64,000 nucleotides of DNA from Bog-366 sp963722555 (GCA_963722555.1 CAVRNQ010000005.1:186001-250000); one strand, 5' to 3'. Counted from the first letter of the stretch, positions 15,991 through 25,098 are shown. Made by a program: numbers and translations. Notes: a model not told the origin generated them from the sequence alone.

Positions 15991-17508
15991 CTATTTCGCC
16001 AGGGTGACAACGGCCACGCCGAGGCCGCCGAGGGTCACCTCGTCGCTGCGCAGCTGGCCCGCGGCGGGCGGCTGGAAGGCGGTCTCCTGGTCAACTACTT
16101 CCACGTGGCCTCCCGCGGCGCCAGAAATGGACGCCACCCACGGGCGGAGGCGTTTGTTCACCAGCAGCACCTTGTGCTTGCCCTCACGAGTCAGGAAGGC
16201 CTGCGCATAGGCGGAGGACTCGTCCACTCCACCGGTTTCGACCAGCTTGTCGCCGGGGCCGAAGTTGTCGTGGATGAGTTTGAGCACCCAGTAACGGGCG
16301 GTGGGCTGCCCCGTCTCCCAATCGACCATGGTGACGGAGGGGAACTGCGTGGGGTAGCCGACGAGCTGCGATTCTCCCACCACCTCGATGCCGAGCTTCG
16401 CCAGCTCGCTGTAGACGTAGGCATACGTCGCGCCGGAGAGGTTCCAATAGGAGTTGGGGATGGGTTTGCTGACGTGTCCGGGCTGGTCCTGCCCGCGATC
16501 ATCCCCGGAGATCGACCCGAGTTCGTTGATGTCGGTCTGGGTCTGAGGCGAGAGGCGCTGGCGGATCGAATCGATATAGCGCACGGTGTCGAGGAAGTGG
16601 TCCGCCTGATTGAAGAAAGTGTATTGCTGGACTTCCGGCGACTCGTCCGGCGAGGGAGAAGCGTAGAAGTGGTAAGTGATCATGTCCAGGGGGATGCCGG
16701 GCTTGTGGTGGCGATGATCCAGAAAGTACTCGAACCAATTCGGGGCATGGCCGGGCGACGCCAGGGCCAGGGCCGCGAACTTCGTGTGGGGCGATACCTG
16801 GTGGATGGCCGCGGCGATGGCGTCGTAGCGAGCCGTGTATTGCGCCGGCGTCATGGAGTGCTCGTAATCGACCTCGTTGAAGATTTCCCAGTAGTCGAAC
16901 TTGTAGTGGTGGTCCGACTTGTGCCAGACGCCGAATTCATCCTTGAAGCCCCCCTGCGTGTACCAGCTCACCAGGCGCGCGTAATAATCGGCCAGTTCCT
17001 TGAGGCTGGGGTCGCGCAACTCGGAGCCCTGCTCGTAGCCCCACACCACCTGGTCAGGGTCGGCCGGGTAGGCGACCGGCCTCGCGGTCTTCCACATCCA
17101 CTGGGGTGGCGTGCTGAAGTTCATCATCACGGAATGCCCGGCCGTGGCCTCCATGAAATCAGTGGTCATGGGGTCGATCAAGGAGAAATCCCAGGAGGTT
17201 TTCCCCGCCTGGGGCGGCTCCAGCTCCGCCACGCCCAGTTTGGGGTAGGGCAACCAGGGAACATAGCGGACCACATCGCACCCCAAATCATGCAGGGCGC
17301 GAAAGGCCGCATCGTGCAGCGCGGCGCCTCGGCGCAGCGGGGGATTCACCACCACCTGCAGCGTGGGAACGGCCTTGGACACCCGCAGGACCTTGTTCCA
17401 ATCCACCCTGACCGGGGCGGGAGCATCGGCGGCCGGAATGGGAACACTTACCGTTGAAAGTAGTATTACAAATAGGAATAACGAATAGATGAACTTACGC
17501 TCTGGCAT
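15991..17508 (-). CDS. Secreted GH39-like glycoside hydrolase
   Basis: 505 aa with a signal peptide (1-26, ending IPAADA). The body reads as a clan GH-A TIM barrel: WDFSLIDPMTTDFMEA, FSTPPQWMW, and the acid/base motif DYWEIFNEVDYEH with glutamate near residue 212. The C-terminal part (GKHKVLLVNKRLRPWVASIS) is a beta domain as in GH39 beta-xylosidases and alpha-L-iduronidase relatives. Substrate is uncertain; xylosides or other plant-wall oligosaccharides are the reasonable guess. AGGAGGTG-like sequence (ggaggtgaaacc) precedes the ATG. It is encoded upstream of rhaI on the same strand but separated by about 230 bp holding a family 1 core, so it may have its own promoter while serving the same plant-polymer programme. 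Confidence 0.75.
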   Translation of the reverse strand: MPERKFIYSLFLFVILLSTVSVPIPAADAPAPVRVDWNKVLRVSKAVPTLQVVVNPPLRRGAALHDAAFRALHDLGCDVVRYVPWLPYPKLGVAELEPPQAGKTSWDFSLIDPMTTDFMEATAGHSVMMNFSTPPQWMWKTARPVAYPADPDQVVWGYEQGSELRDPSLKELADYYARLVSWYTQGGFKDEFGVWHKSDHHYKFDYWEIFNEVDYEHSMTPAQYTARYDAIAAAIHQVSPHTKFAALALASPGHAPNWFEYFLDHRHHKPGIPLDMITYHFYASPSPDESPEVQQYTFFNQADHFLDTVRYIDSIRQRLSPQTQTDINELGSISGDDRGQDQPGHVSKPIPNSYWNLSGATYAYVYSELAKLGIEVVGESQLVGYPTQFPSVTMVDWETGQPTARYWVLKLIHDNFGPGDKLVETGGVDESSAYAQAFLTREGKHKVLLVNKRLRPWVASISGAAGGHVEVVDQETAFQPPAAGQLRSDEVTLGGLGVAVVTLAK

Positions 17509-17679
17509 GGTTTCACCTCCAGGGGGTTGCGCCGCCCCTCTCTCGGGGGCGAGCTGGCCGCCATGGTTCTGCTTGAATACCCGCGCCCATAGTATCCGAG
17601 CTTGTGCCCGGCAGCAAGACTTGCGAATCGGCGATCCCGACCGCCCCGGCGGGCGCAGAGCAAACCCAGCCGTGCCGCG

Positions 17680-17850
17680 GGTAGTGGTGTCATTTGCGAG
17701 ACACGGACGCTCGCAGGTGCAGTCATTCCCGCGAAAGCGGGAATCTACTCTGCAAACTATTGGAAATGCGCTGCCGACGGACTGGATTCCCGCTTTCGCG
17801 GGAATGACAAGTCTTTCGAAGGGAATCCCATTCCAAATGACACCACTACC
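17680..17850 (-). repeat. Palindromic element, family 1 (inverted copy)
   Basis: A perfect 17-bp terminal inverted repeat, ggtagtggtgtcatttg and caaatgacaccactacc. The 159 bp from 17686 to 17844 align end to end with 3998-4156 on the opposite strand, including both attcccgcgaaagcgggaat-type cores. It lies in the 17509-18172 gap between divergent genes; the rest of that gap shows no gene. Confidence 0.85.
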
Positions 17851-18172
17851 GTACGGCGCGGCGGGCAGGAATCATGCAGCATGGTGGTGGTCGGTGCCGC
17901 GCCGGCGGTGGCCGGTGTCGGGCTTGGCGGGCGTGTCGGGGGCAGGCGGGACTCCGCTGCCCCGGCGGTCACCCACCCTGCGGTCCAGACGTTTCCGGGA
18001 AGCACGGCGCCGGCGTTGCTTTCGTTTGTCGCTCAAGCTCACTCCTCAAGTGGACTGGAAGGGCGCCCGATTCTACCATGGCGGTGGACTGCACCCGCTC
18101 ACCTGCCTTGAACCGAAACTCCCGGTGTGGCAGAATGAGCCCGCACCAACACGATTTGGCGCGAGGCGGGAT

Positions 18173-19237
18173 ATGGCGGCTCAAACAGCAAAGCGAAGTT
18201 TTCTGGGACGGGCCACAATTCTGGTGGGTTCGATTCTCCTGCTCTCCTGTGGCTCCGGGTCCTCCCCCAGCCCGGCCCCCCCGGTGACTCCCCCCGCGGC
18301 GAATTGCAGCAACGCCGTAACCGGCAGCCCGACCGACTACAGCACCAGCCCGGTCATTTCCGGCTGCCCGGTGTTTCCCACGGACAATCCCTGGAACGCT
18401 GACATTTCCAACTACTGCGTTGATCCCAACTCGGCGCAGTACATCGCCAGCATCAACCAGGACAAGCAGTACCTGCATGCCGACTTCGGCGCCGATCCCA
18501 CCTACGGAATTCCTTACGTCGTGGTGCCGGGCACCCAGCCGCTGGTGACCGTTATTTTTAATCAGTATCCTGACGAAAGTGACCCTGGGTCCTCCGGGCC
18601 CACCTGCACCACGACCGCAACCAGCGGCTGTTATCCCTTTCCCCCGACCGCCCCCGTGGAGGGCGGCACCGACCACCACGTGCTGGCGCTCGAAGCCGAT
18701 CCCACTCAAAAGAACTGCACGCTGTACGAAGTGTGGGAAGCCGTTAAGGATGCCAACGACAACAATTGGGCCGCAGCCAACGGCGCTGTTTTCAACCTGT
18801 ATTCCGACAAGCTGCGGCCGGAGGGTTGGACTTCCGCCGACGCCGCCGGCCTCCCAATTCTACCCGGCTTGGCGCGCCACGACGAGGTGGCGGCGGGTGA
18901 GATCAAGCACGCCCTGCGGCTCACCGTGGCGAGCAGCCAGCGCGGCTACATTCACCCCGCCACGCACTTCGCGAGCAGTTCCAGCGATCCCAGCCTTCCA
19001 CCCATGGGTCTGCGCCTTCGCCTGAAGGCTTCCTACGACATATCCTCGTACACCGGCCAAGCCAAAATCATCCTCACCGCGCTCAAGAAGTACGGCGTGA
19101 TCGTGGCCGACAACGGCTCAAGCTGGTACATCACCGGCGCGCCCGACCCCGGGTGGGTTGACACGGACCTGGACCATCTCAAGCAAGTGCCCGGTAGCGC
19201 CTTTGAAGTGGTGGTGACCGGGACGATTCAGCATTAG
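18173..19237 (+). CDS. Conserved lipoprotein of unknown function
   Basis: 354 aa. The frame stays open upstream to 17489 but that part is repeat and low-quality coding; the ATG at 18173 follows gaggcggg and gives a perfect lipoprotein signal peptide (SILLLSC, lipidated C26). A Ser/Pro-rich spacer follows. The mature part has blocks such as CPVFPTDNPWNADIS, YGIPYVVVPGTQP, LPILPGLARHDEVAAGEIKH, HPATHFASSSSDPSLPPMGL and IVADNGSSWYITGAPDPGW. I recall similar proteins from Acidobacteriota and Actinobacteria without assigned function; that is memory, not a search. The protein is presumably anchored on the periplasmic or outer face of a membrane. Its TAG stop is the first triplet of an adjoining family 3 element. 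Confidence 0.8.
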   Translation: MAAQTAKRSFLGRATILVGSILLLSCGSGSSPSPAPPVTPPAANCSNAVTGSPTDYSTSPVISGCPVFPTDNPWNADISNYCVDPNSAQYIASINQDKQYLHADFGADPTYGIPYVVVPGTQPLVTVIFNQYPDESDPGSSGPTCTTTATSGCYPFPPTAPVEGGTDHHVLALEADPTQKNCTLYEVWEAVKDANDNNWAAANGAVFNLYSDKLRPEGWTSADAAGLPILPGLARHDEVAAGEIKHALRLTVASSQRGYIHPATHFASSSSDPSLPPMGLRLRLKASYDISSYTGQAKIILTALKKYGVIVADNGSSWYITGAPDPGWVDTDLDHLKQVPGSAFEVVVTGTIQH

Positions 19238-19524
19238 CGCGAATTTCTCACCAGGCTGGGACGGCTTTGGGGGGGCTGCCGGAAGGGCGGGGCTTTACAG
19301 GCTGCAGAAAAAACCGCCAAAACTGTCATCCTGAGTCCTTCGTTTGTCATCCTGAGCGCTTCGCTGTCATCCTGAGCGCAGCGAAGGATCCTTTTCATTT
19401 GACTCAGGATAAACTCCGCGAAGCCCCCCCGCATTCGTAAATGAAAAGGACCCTTCGTCCAAAGAACGGACTCAGGGTGACAGCACGGAAGCGTTTTTTC
19501 GCAGCCTCTAAAGCCTGCCCTTCC
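19235..19524. repeat. Palindromic element, family 3
   Basis: Left end tagcgcgaatttctcaccag starts in the stop codon of the lipoprotein gene, then ccggaagggcggggctttac and two tgtcatcctgag motifs; the right half is the inverted counterpart ending gcctgcccttcc. The right outer end is degenerate. Confidence 0.75.
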
Positions 19525-19627
19525 ACCACGGCAACACGCCTGTCGGTCCGAGGCGTAGCCTTGCTAGCAGGCTTGATATTCGGAACTTGACTATTTGAGT
19601 CAAGTTTGCCGAAGCCATTGCGGCGGC

Positions 19628-19828
19628 AAGACCCCTCACCCGGCCTCCTACGTCGGCCACCCTCTCCCCTCGGGAGAGGGAAGGAAATCAAAATCTTAGC
19701 CCTCTCCCGAGGGGAGAGGGTGGGCCGCGACCGGCGCTTTCACCAGCCGGCGCGGGCCGGGTGAGGGGTGATGAACACTCCGAACCTGCTGCTTCGCGTC
19801 GGCAATAGTGTCTCTATGAAAGCAACTT
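19628..19828. repeat. Hairpin-rich repeat, family 4b
   Basis: Contains gacccctcacccgg, the hairpin ccctctcccgaggggagagg, and a closing cgggccgggtgagg. Its last 44 bases (19785-19828, with gcttcgcgtcggcaatagtg) recur with four or five changes at 54786-54829. With the preceding element it fills the 19238-19842 gap, in which I see no gene. Confidence 0.7.
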
Positions 19829-19842
19829 CGTATCCGAAGCGG

Positions 19843-21096
19843 TTATTCGTAACGCAGCGCTTCGACGGGATTGAGGTGGGAGGCGCGCAGGGCGGGTACC
19901 AGTCCGCTGAGGATGCCGACCACAATGAGGATGGCGGTTGAGACCCCGATCGTGCCCAGGGAGATGATGAGGTGGATATCACCCTTGCCGGAGGTGTCTT
20001 CATAAAACGGGCCGTAGAGCGGCAACGTGCCGATGGCCGCGGCGAGGCCGTAGGCGAGCAGGATGCCCAGCACCCCGCCCAGTAGCGCCAGTACCAGCGC
20101 TTCCGCCATGAACTGCGCCTGGATATGGCGGCGGCGGGCGCCGAGCGCGCGCCGCAGGCCGATTTCGCGAATCCGCTCGTCGACGGCCACCAGCATGATG
20201 TTCATGAGGCCGACGCCGCCGATGCCCAGCGTCAGCGCTCCCACAAAGGTGAAGAGCGCCTCGAAGCCGATGGTGATGCCGTCAATGATGGGCCGGAACT
20301 GCTCGCGGCCGAACATCATGATGGCGCGCTCGTCGGTGGGTGAGAAGCGTTGGCGCTTGGCGATGGCGGCGCGCACCTGCACCATCGAAGCCTTTTCGAA
20401 CTGCGGAGCTTTGGGCTCGTAGACCAGCACGGCAGCGTAGCGGGTATTCCAGATATCGCCGGCCGTGGAGTAGGGGATCCAGGCGCATTCATCGTCAGAG
20501 GTGAAGTAGTTGCTGTCTTGAATCTTGATCTCCATCGTCCCGATGACCGTGAAGCGCATGCCGCCGATGCGTACCGTCTCGCCAATCGACGGCCGGCCGG
20601 CAAAAAGCTTTTCACGCAGGCGATAGCCGATAAAGACCACCCGGCGGCGCTCGAGTTCGTCTTCCGGGCTGAGCCAGCGCCCTTGGCTGGGGACTTCATT
20701 GCGCATCTCGCCGTACTCGGGACAGACGCCCCGGATCGCGGTCTGGGCCATGCGGTCGCCGTAAGAAATGGGCAGCCAGCGGACGGTTTCCATACACACC
20801 GTTTTCACCAGGGTGGCTTCCTGACGGATGTCCTCAACGTCGATCTTCTCGAAGACCACGTGTTTGCCGGCACGCTCACCGCCGGCTTGCTCGCTGGTCT
20901 GCTGCGGCCAGCAAATCACGGCGCCTTTGCCGAACGCGTCAAAGGACGCCACCACCACCGAACGCAGGCTGCTGCCGTAGGCGATCAGCAGCGCCACCGC
21001 CGCAATCCCCCAGACGATGCCGAGCATGGTGAGGAAACTGCGCGTGGGCTGGCGCTTCAGTGACGTCCAGGCTTGCTTTAAGACTTCGGTCAACAT
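19843..21096 (-). CDS. MacB/FtsX-type ABC transporter permease
   Basis: 417 aa using the ATG at 21096 (MLTEVLKQAWTSLKRQPTRS), the usual start of this family; the open frame extends 28 codons further through repeat DNA. Layout is that of MacB-type mechanotransmission permeases: one N-terminal membrane helix (about 20-40), a large periplasmic MacB_PCD domain (about 45-270), then three C-terminal membrane helices, ending HLNPVEALRYE. It has no ATP-binding motifs. It lies downstream of a second permease and a MacA-like adaptor on the same strand, so these probably form one transporter for an unknown substrate or for envelope lipoprotein or peptide export. No ATPase gene is present in the cluster. 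Confidence 0.9.
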   Translation of the reverse strand: MLTEVLKQAWTSLKRQPTRSFLTMLGIVWGIAAVALLIAYGSSLRSVVVASFDAFGKGAVICWPQQTSEQAGGERAGKHVVFEKIDVEDIRQEATLVKTVCMETVRWLPISYGDRMAQTAIRGVCPEYGEMRNEVPSQGRWLSPEDELERRRVVFIGYRLREKLFAGRPSIGETVRIGGMRFTVIGTMEIKIQDSNYFTSDDECAWIPYSTAGDIWNTRYAAVLVYEPKAPQFEKASMVQVRAAIAKRQRFSPTDERAIMMFGREQFRPIIDGITIGFEALFTFVGALTLGIGGVGLMNIMLVAVDERIREIGLRRALGARRRHIQAQFMAEALVLALLGGVLGILLAYGLAAAIGTLPLYGPFYEDTSGKGDIHLIISLGTIGVSTAILIVVGILSGLVPALRASHLNPVEALRYE

Positions 21097-21144
21097 GTTG
21101 ACGCTCTCTGCGTGCCCTGCGGCGCTTGCGGCCGGCCGCAAAGA

Positions 21145-21328
21145 CAAGTCAAAAGGCAAAGTGCAAAAGGCAAAATGCAAAAGTAAAAGGCCACGCGGCT
21201 TCGACTGTTGATACTCCCATCTGGTAGCGCCACGCGGCGGAGCCGCAAAAGCAACTCAAAAGGCAAAGGCCAAAGGTAAAAGTAAGAGGCCAGGCGGGGT
21301 TGCCTTTTGCACTTTGCCTTTTGACTTG
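21145..21328. repeat. Element with perfect 29-bp inverted repeat, family 6
   Basis: Arms 21145-21173 and 21300-21328 are exact inverted copies, beginning caagtcaaaaggcaaagtgc. The interior has a second purine-rich stretch and a gcggcggagccgc hairpin. Partial arms of the same kind occur at 7255-7330 and 7520-7650. It sits between the two permease genes. Confidence 0.8.
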
Positions 21329-21388
21329 CACTTGCCGCTCTCCTGTTCTTCTCCCGGCCAACTGCCGAGTGCCTCCTGCCTTCCGGCC

Positions 21389-22648
21389 TCACCCTCCCGG
21401 CTCGAACCGCAGCGCCTCGATCGGGTCGACGTTCGCGGCGCGCGTGGCGGGGTAGAGCGCGGAGAGCACCGCTACCGTACCCAGCACCGCGAAGGAAATC
21501 GTCCCGGATTGCCAGGTGGGCAGCAATCCACCAAAAAACGGCGGCATGGGGATCAGGTTCACGAGGGCGCAGAATCCATAAGCTATCCCCATACCCGCGC
21601 CGCCGCTCAGGAAGACGATAATCATGGTCTCGACCGCGAACTGCTGCAAGATGGCGCGAGAACTGGCGCCCACGGCCTTGCGCACGCCGATTTCGCGGGT
21701 GCGTTCGCGGACCGCCACCAGCATCACGTTCATCACCCCGAGACCGCCCAGCAGCAGGGTGGTGATGCCGATGGCGCCCAGGAAATACTTCATGGCGTCC
21801 ATGAGCTTCTCAAAGGCTTTGGCGCCTTCCACGGTGTCCCAGACGGGGGAGGCTTCCTTGTCGAGCGGATCAAAGTTGTGCAGCCGCCCCAGCGTGCGCT
21901 TGACCTGGTACTTGCAGGCTGCGTGGTCGGGGAGGGATTTGGGCACTATCAGCAGGTGGTCGAGGGCGGTGGGCAGAGCCGGAGGCTTGTTCGGAAAATC
22001 GTGGAGCATGGCGCTGAAGGGGACAAAGATTTTGTCCACATCCCAGCCGTCGTAGCAACTGTTCTGATCCTTGGCCGCCATGACGCCGATGACGGTGTAA
22101 GGAATGTCGTTCAAGAAGACCGTCTCGCCAACTGCCGCGCGGCTGGCGAAGAGCTGTTTCCTGATGTTGCTGCCGAGGAACGCCACGCGGCGGCCCGCTT
22201 GCTCATCCCCCCAGTCGTAGAACCTGCCCGTTTCCACCTTCACCGAGCGAACCTCGGCAAAGGGCGGGTAGGAGCCGGTGACCAAAGGCGAGGCGTTGTT
22301 GTAAAGGCTGCGCACTTTCAGGCTGTCGCGCTCCAGCTCCGGCAACACGTAGCGACAGGCGGTGGCTTCCTCCTGCACGTGGACGACATCGCCGGCCTGC
22401 CAGCTCACCTCGCGGCCTGCGCGCAGACCGCCCACCTGCAAGCTGGTCCGCCCGTTGAAGAAAACCAGCAAGTCCTTGGCAAAGGTCTCCTGCTGCCTTT
22501 GCTGGCCGACACGCAGGCCTTCGCCGGCGGCCACCATCAGGGTGATGGAGATGATGCCCCAGGCGATACCAAACATGGTCAGGAAGGTGCGCAGCTTGTG
22601 AGCCCACAAGGTGCGCAGGGTGTCGAGCAAGAGGTCGGTGAAAATCAT
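21389..22648 (-). CDS. MacB/FtsX-type ABC transporter permease
   Basis: 419 aa, paralogous in layout to the next permease downstream. N-terminal helix within RTFLTMFGIAWGIISITLMV (about 20-40), a periplasmic MacB_PCD domain (about 50-280, including YNNASPLVTGSYPPF and VAFLGSNIRKQLFA), then three membrane helices with the conserved VRERTREIGVRKAVGAS loop between the first two, ending NVDPIEALRFEPGG. It lacks any nucleotide-binding domain. It is placed between the MacA-like adaptor and the second permease. The intergenic regions on both sides are filled with palindromic repeats, so it is uncertain whether the three genes still share one transcript. Confidence 0.9.
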   Translation of the reverse strand: MIFTDLLLDTLRTLWAHKLRTFLTMFGIAWGIISITLMVAAGEGLRVGQQRQQETFAKDLLVFFNGRTSLQVGGLRAGREVSWQAGDVVHVQEEATACRYVLPELERDSLKVRSLYNNASPLVTGSYPPFAEVRSVKVETGRFYDWGDEQAGRRVAFLGSNIRKQLFASRAAVGETVFLNDIPYTVIGVMAAKDQNSCYDGWDVDKIFVPFSAMLHDFPNKPPALPTALDHLLIVPKSLPDHAACKYQVKRTLGRLHNFDPLDKEASPVWDTVEGAKAFEKLMDAMKYFLGAIGITTLLLGGLGVMNVMLVAVRERTREIGVRKAVGASSRAILQQFAVETMIIVFLSGGAGMGIAYGFCALVNLIPMPPFFGGLLPTWQSGTISFAVLGTVAVLSALYPATRAANVDPIEALRFEPGG

Positions 22649-22664
22649 TGGGGGATCGCTTGCT

Positions 22665-22854
22665 GTCCGTGGTCCGTTATTGGTGATTTACCATTTGTGA
22701 TTTGCGATTGGTGATTGGCGATTGACGAATTCCAATCGTCCATCCCTTCAATTGTCAATCGACCATCGTCCATTGACAATTCTTTCAATCACAAATCGTC
22801 AATCACAAATCACCAATCACCAATCGCAAATGCCACGGACTACGGACCACGGAC
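22665..22854. repeat. AT-rich imperfect palindrome, family 7
   Basis: Outer perfect 13-bp inverted repeat gtccgtggtccgt (22665-22677) and acggaccacggac (22842-22854). Between them, runs such as gatttgcgattggtgattgg face their inverse caatcaccaatcgcaaatgc. It is clearly more AT-rich than the flanking genes and fills the gap between permease and adaptor. Confidence 0.8.
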
Positions 22855-22860
22855 GTCCTC

Positions 22861-24066
22861 TTATTGCAGCACCACCTGCTGCCCCTCTTTCAGCCCGCTG
22901 ATCAGTTCGGTTTTTACCCCGTTCGAAATACCCAGCTTCACGGCCAGCTTCTGGCGGCCGGTTTTGGCGCCCGGGTCGGGTGTCTCGACGAAGGTGTGGC
23001 GGTCCTTGTCGTAAACCACCGCAGCCTCGGGGATCTGCAAAACGTTGTGCTTCTCTTCCAGGATAATCTCGGCGTTGGCGGTCATGACGGCTTTGAGTTC
23101 GCCGCCGGGGTTCTGAATCGAGACCTTCACTTCAAAGGTCGTGACGTTCTCCTTCTCGACGCCCATAGGGGATATCTTGGTGACCTTGCCCTCGAACTTC
23201 TTATCCTTGAGGGATTCCACGGCGATGCGGGCCGGCTGGGCCATGTACACCTTGCTGATGTCCGCCTCGTCAACCTTCCCTTTGACGTAAACCTCGCTGA
23301 CGTCGCCGAGGGTCATGATCTTCGTGGCCTGTGAGCCCAGAATCAGGATGGAGCTTACGGCGTCACCCACTTCCACGTCGCGCGAGAGCACCAGACCGTC
23401 CATCGGGCTGACGATGGTCGAGTTGCGCAGGTCCTCTTCCGCGCTGTCGAGCGCCGCTTGCATCTGCGCCACTTGGGCCTTGCTGCGGGCGATCTCCGCC
23501 CGGCTTACCGCCAGATAGCGCTGTGCCGACAACTGCTTGTTCAAGCCCATCTGATAAGCCTTCTCGCCGTCATCCAGAATTGAGGCGGAAATCAGCCCGT
23601 CCGCAGCGAGTTTGCGGTTGCGCTCCACGGTGGACTTCAGGAAGGGCAGGTCAGGACCTTCCGCATCAACCTTGTTGCGTTCGTAGGTGGCTTCGGCGGA
23701 CGCCACGGCGGCCTGAGCCGCCTGCAAGTTGGCGCGAGCTTCCGCCATCCGGGCCCGCAATTGCTCCTTATCCAACTCCACCAGTACTTGGCCTTGCTTC
23801 ACACGGTCACCATAATCCGCGAAAATCTTCTCCACAATGCCACTGGCCTTGGATTTGACCTCCACCTTGGCGAGCGGTTCGATCTTGCCCGTGGCCACCA
23901 CGGAACGAGTCAGGTCACCGCGCGTGACGCCGGCGAGCTTCGAGGGATCAATGGCATTGTTCGGGCGCAAAGCCGCGGCGATGCCGAAGCCTCCGCCGAC
24001 CAGGATGACGCCGCCGATTGCCAGCAGAATCCATTTCTTCCGTTTGCTGTGATGATTGTTCGCCAT
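22861..24066 (-). CDS. MacA-like periplasmic adaptor (HlyD/RND family)
   Basis: 401 aa from the ATG at 24066 (MANNHHSKRKKW); a longer in-frame start at 24087 is possible. A single N-terminal membrane helix (about 12-32) anchors it. The biotinyl-lipoyl halves are visible as PLAKVEVKSKASGIVEKIFADYG-type sequence before, and STIVSPMDGLVLSRDVEVGD after, a long helical hairpin (about 100-195) rich in A, E, R and Q. Beta-barrel and membrane-proximal domains follow (KVYMAQPARIAVESL, ILEEKHNVLQIPEAAVVYD). Adaptors of this type link an inner-membrane transporter to an outer-membrane channel. It is the first gene of the adaptor-permease-permease set. Confidence 0.9.
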   Translation of the reverse strand: MANNHHSKRKKWILLAIGGVILVGGGFGIAAALRPNNAIDPSKLAGVTRGDLTRSVVATGKIEPLAKVEVKSKASGIVEKIFADYGDRVKQGQVLVELDKEQLRARMAEARANLQAAQAAVASAEATYERNKVDAEGPDLPFLKSTVERNRKLAADGLISASILDDGEKAYQMGLNKQLSAQRYLAVSRAEIARSKAQVAQMQAALDSAEEDLRNSTIVSPMDGLVLSRDVEVGDAVSSILILGSQATKIMTLGDVSEVYVKGKVDEADISKVYMAQPARIAVESLKDKKFEGKVTKISPMGVEKENVTTFEVKVSIQNPGGELKAVMTANAEIILEEKHNVLQIPEAAVVYDKDRHTFVETPDPGAKTGRQKLAVKLGISNGVKTELISGLKEGQQVVLQ

Positions 24067-24298
24067 TGCTGCCTCCGGGCCGCCCAAGCTCTGACTGCCC
24101 TCTAGCCAATCATACGCGCGCGACCTCGGAAAGGTTCATTTACTTTCCACCCTTCCCACGTCTGGTCCGGGGGCCAGGAAATGGGCAGGGCGGATCCGAG
24201 GAAGCTGCGCCTATGGGGGTTAGACGGCGCTGGCGTGAGGAGGTCATCAGGAAAGGCGGAATAACCCGAGTTTCTTGCGAGAGGGAGGAGGGTAGCCT

Positions 24299-24520
24299 CA
24301 ATGCTGTTCACTTAAGCTGACTGTTCCCAATTCGACCCCCTCACCCCCACCCGCAAAACGTGGGGCCCCCTCCGCCTTGCGGTTCCCCCTCTCCCCCAAG
24401 GAGGCGAGGGGGGGGAGAGCTGATCTGAATTCACTACCCTCGCCCCCTTGGGGGAGAGGGTGGCCCGCCGCCGGCGCCTTCTCCAGCCGGGGCGGGACGG
24501 GTGAGGGGGTCGCCCAGGAA
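24299..24520. repeat. Partial family 4 element
   Basis: Left end caatgctgttcacttaag matches the terminal repeat of the complete elements at 48813 and 57036. The interior has gaccccctcaccc and, inverted, gggtgagggggtc around ccctctcccccaag hairpins. The opposite terminal repeat is missing. It lies in the 24067-24636 gap; the rest of that gap has no convincing gene. Confidence 0.7.
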
Positions 24521-24636
24521 GAAACGCTATCGCGCAGTCCCCTGAGCTGGGCCTCAGCAGCCTGCGACAGATTGTCGTTCGTAATCGCCAGTCGCTAGGG
24601 GGACTTGGCGTGCTGACAATTCTATCTCGATTGAGT

Positions 24637-25098
24637 TCAGTTGAGCTTGGGAGAACGCGGCCCAGTGCTTGCCGGGTGGCCCGCCTTGGAGAAAGGGATG
24701 ACCTCAACCTCAACCAGAGCCAGGCCTGCGTTCACGAAGCCGAGCTTCTTGGCGGCGGCCCAGGAGACATCGATCAGGCGATCCTCAATGCCGGGACCTC
24801 GGTCGTTAATCCTCAGCAGGGTGGATTTGAGATTCTTGAGGTTCGTGACACGGACTGTAGAGCCCAGAGGCAGGGTCCGGTGAGCTGCCGTAAGTCTATT
24901 CATATCAAAGGATTCGCCGCTTGCTGTGGCTTTGCCTTGACGCTCGGCTCCGTACCAGCTCGCCAAGCCAACTTCACCCTTGGGTATCGTTTGGAAAATC
25001 GGTGGTAACGGGCCAAGGGAAGCCGGTAGTCTTGCTTCGGACTTCGGCGACAAAGCCATGAGGCCCGCCACCGCACAGCCCAAAACCAGTTTCCTCAT
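24637..25098 (-). CDS. RlpA-like septal ring protein with double-psi beta barrel
   Basis: 153 aa. A signal peptide (about 1-20) precedes a double-psi beta-barrel domain with the RlpA hallmarks: GLASWYGAERQGKATASGE, FDMNRLTAAHRTLPLGS, VRVTNLKN, INDRGPGIEDRLIDVSWAAA. RlpA proteins are periplasmic or outer-membrane; some are lytic transglycosylases acting on denuded glycan strands. There is no C-terminal SPOR domain, and no lipobox cysteine is evident in the place expected for classical RlpA, so it is a minimal secreted form. GGAGG precedes the ATG. It stands alone between the repeat-filled gap and the phosphatase gene. Confidence 0.88.
   Translation of the reverse strand: MRKLVLGCAVAGLMALSPKSEARLPASLGPLPPIFQTIPKGEVGLASWYGAERQGKATASGESFDMNRLTAAHRTLPLGSTVRVTNLKNLKSTLLRINDRGPGIEDRLIDVSWAAAKKLGFVNAGLALVEVEVIPFSKAGHPASTGPRSPKLN

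Noticed and set aside
15727..17457. 576-codon plus-strand open frame
   Set aside because: Antisense of the GH39-like gene and the repeat beside it; no motifs.
17489..18172. N-terminal extension of the lipoprotein frame
   Set aside because: Runs through a family 1 repeat; the ATG at 18173 gives a ribosome site and lipobox.
21314..22714. 466-codon plus-strand open frame
   Set aside because: Antisense of a permease gene with intact FtsX-type sequence.
22665..22854. CRISPR-like array
   Set aside because: Short words recur, but there are no equal-length spacers and no cas genes; it is a palindrome.
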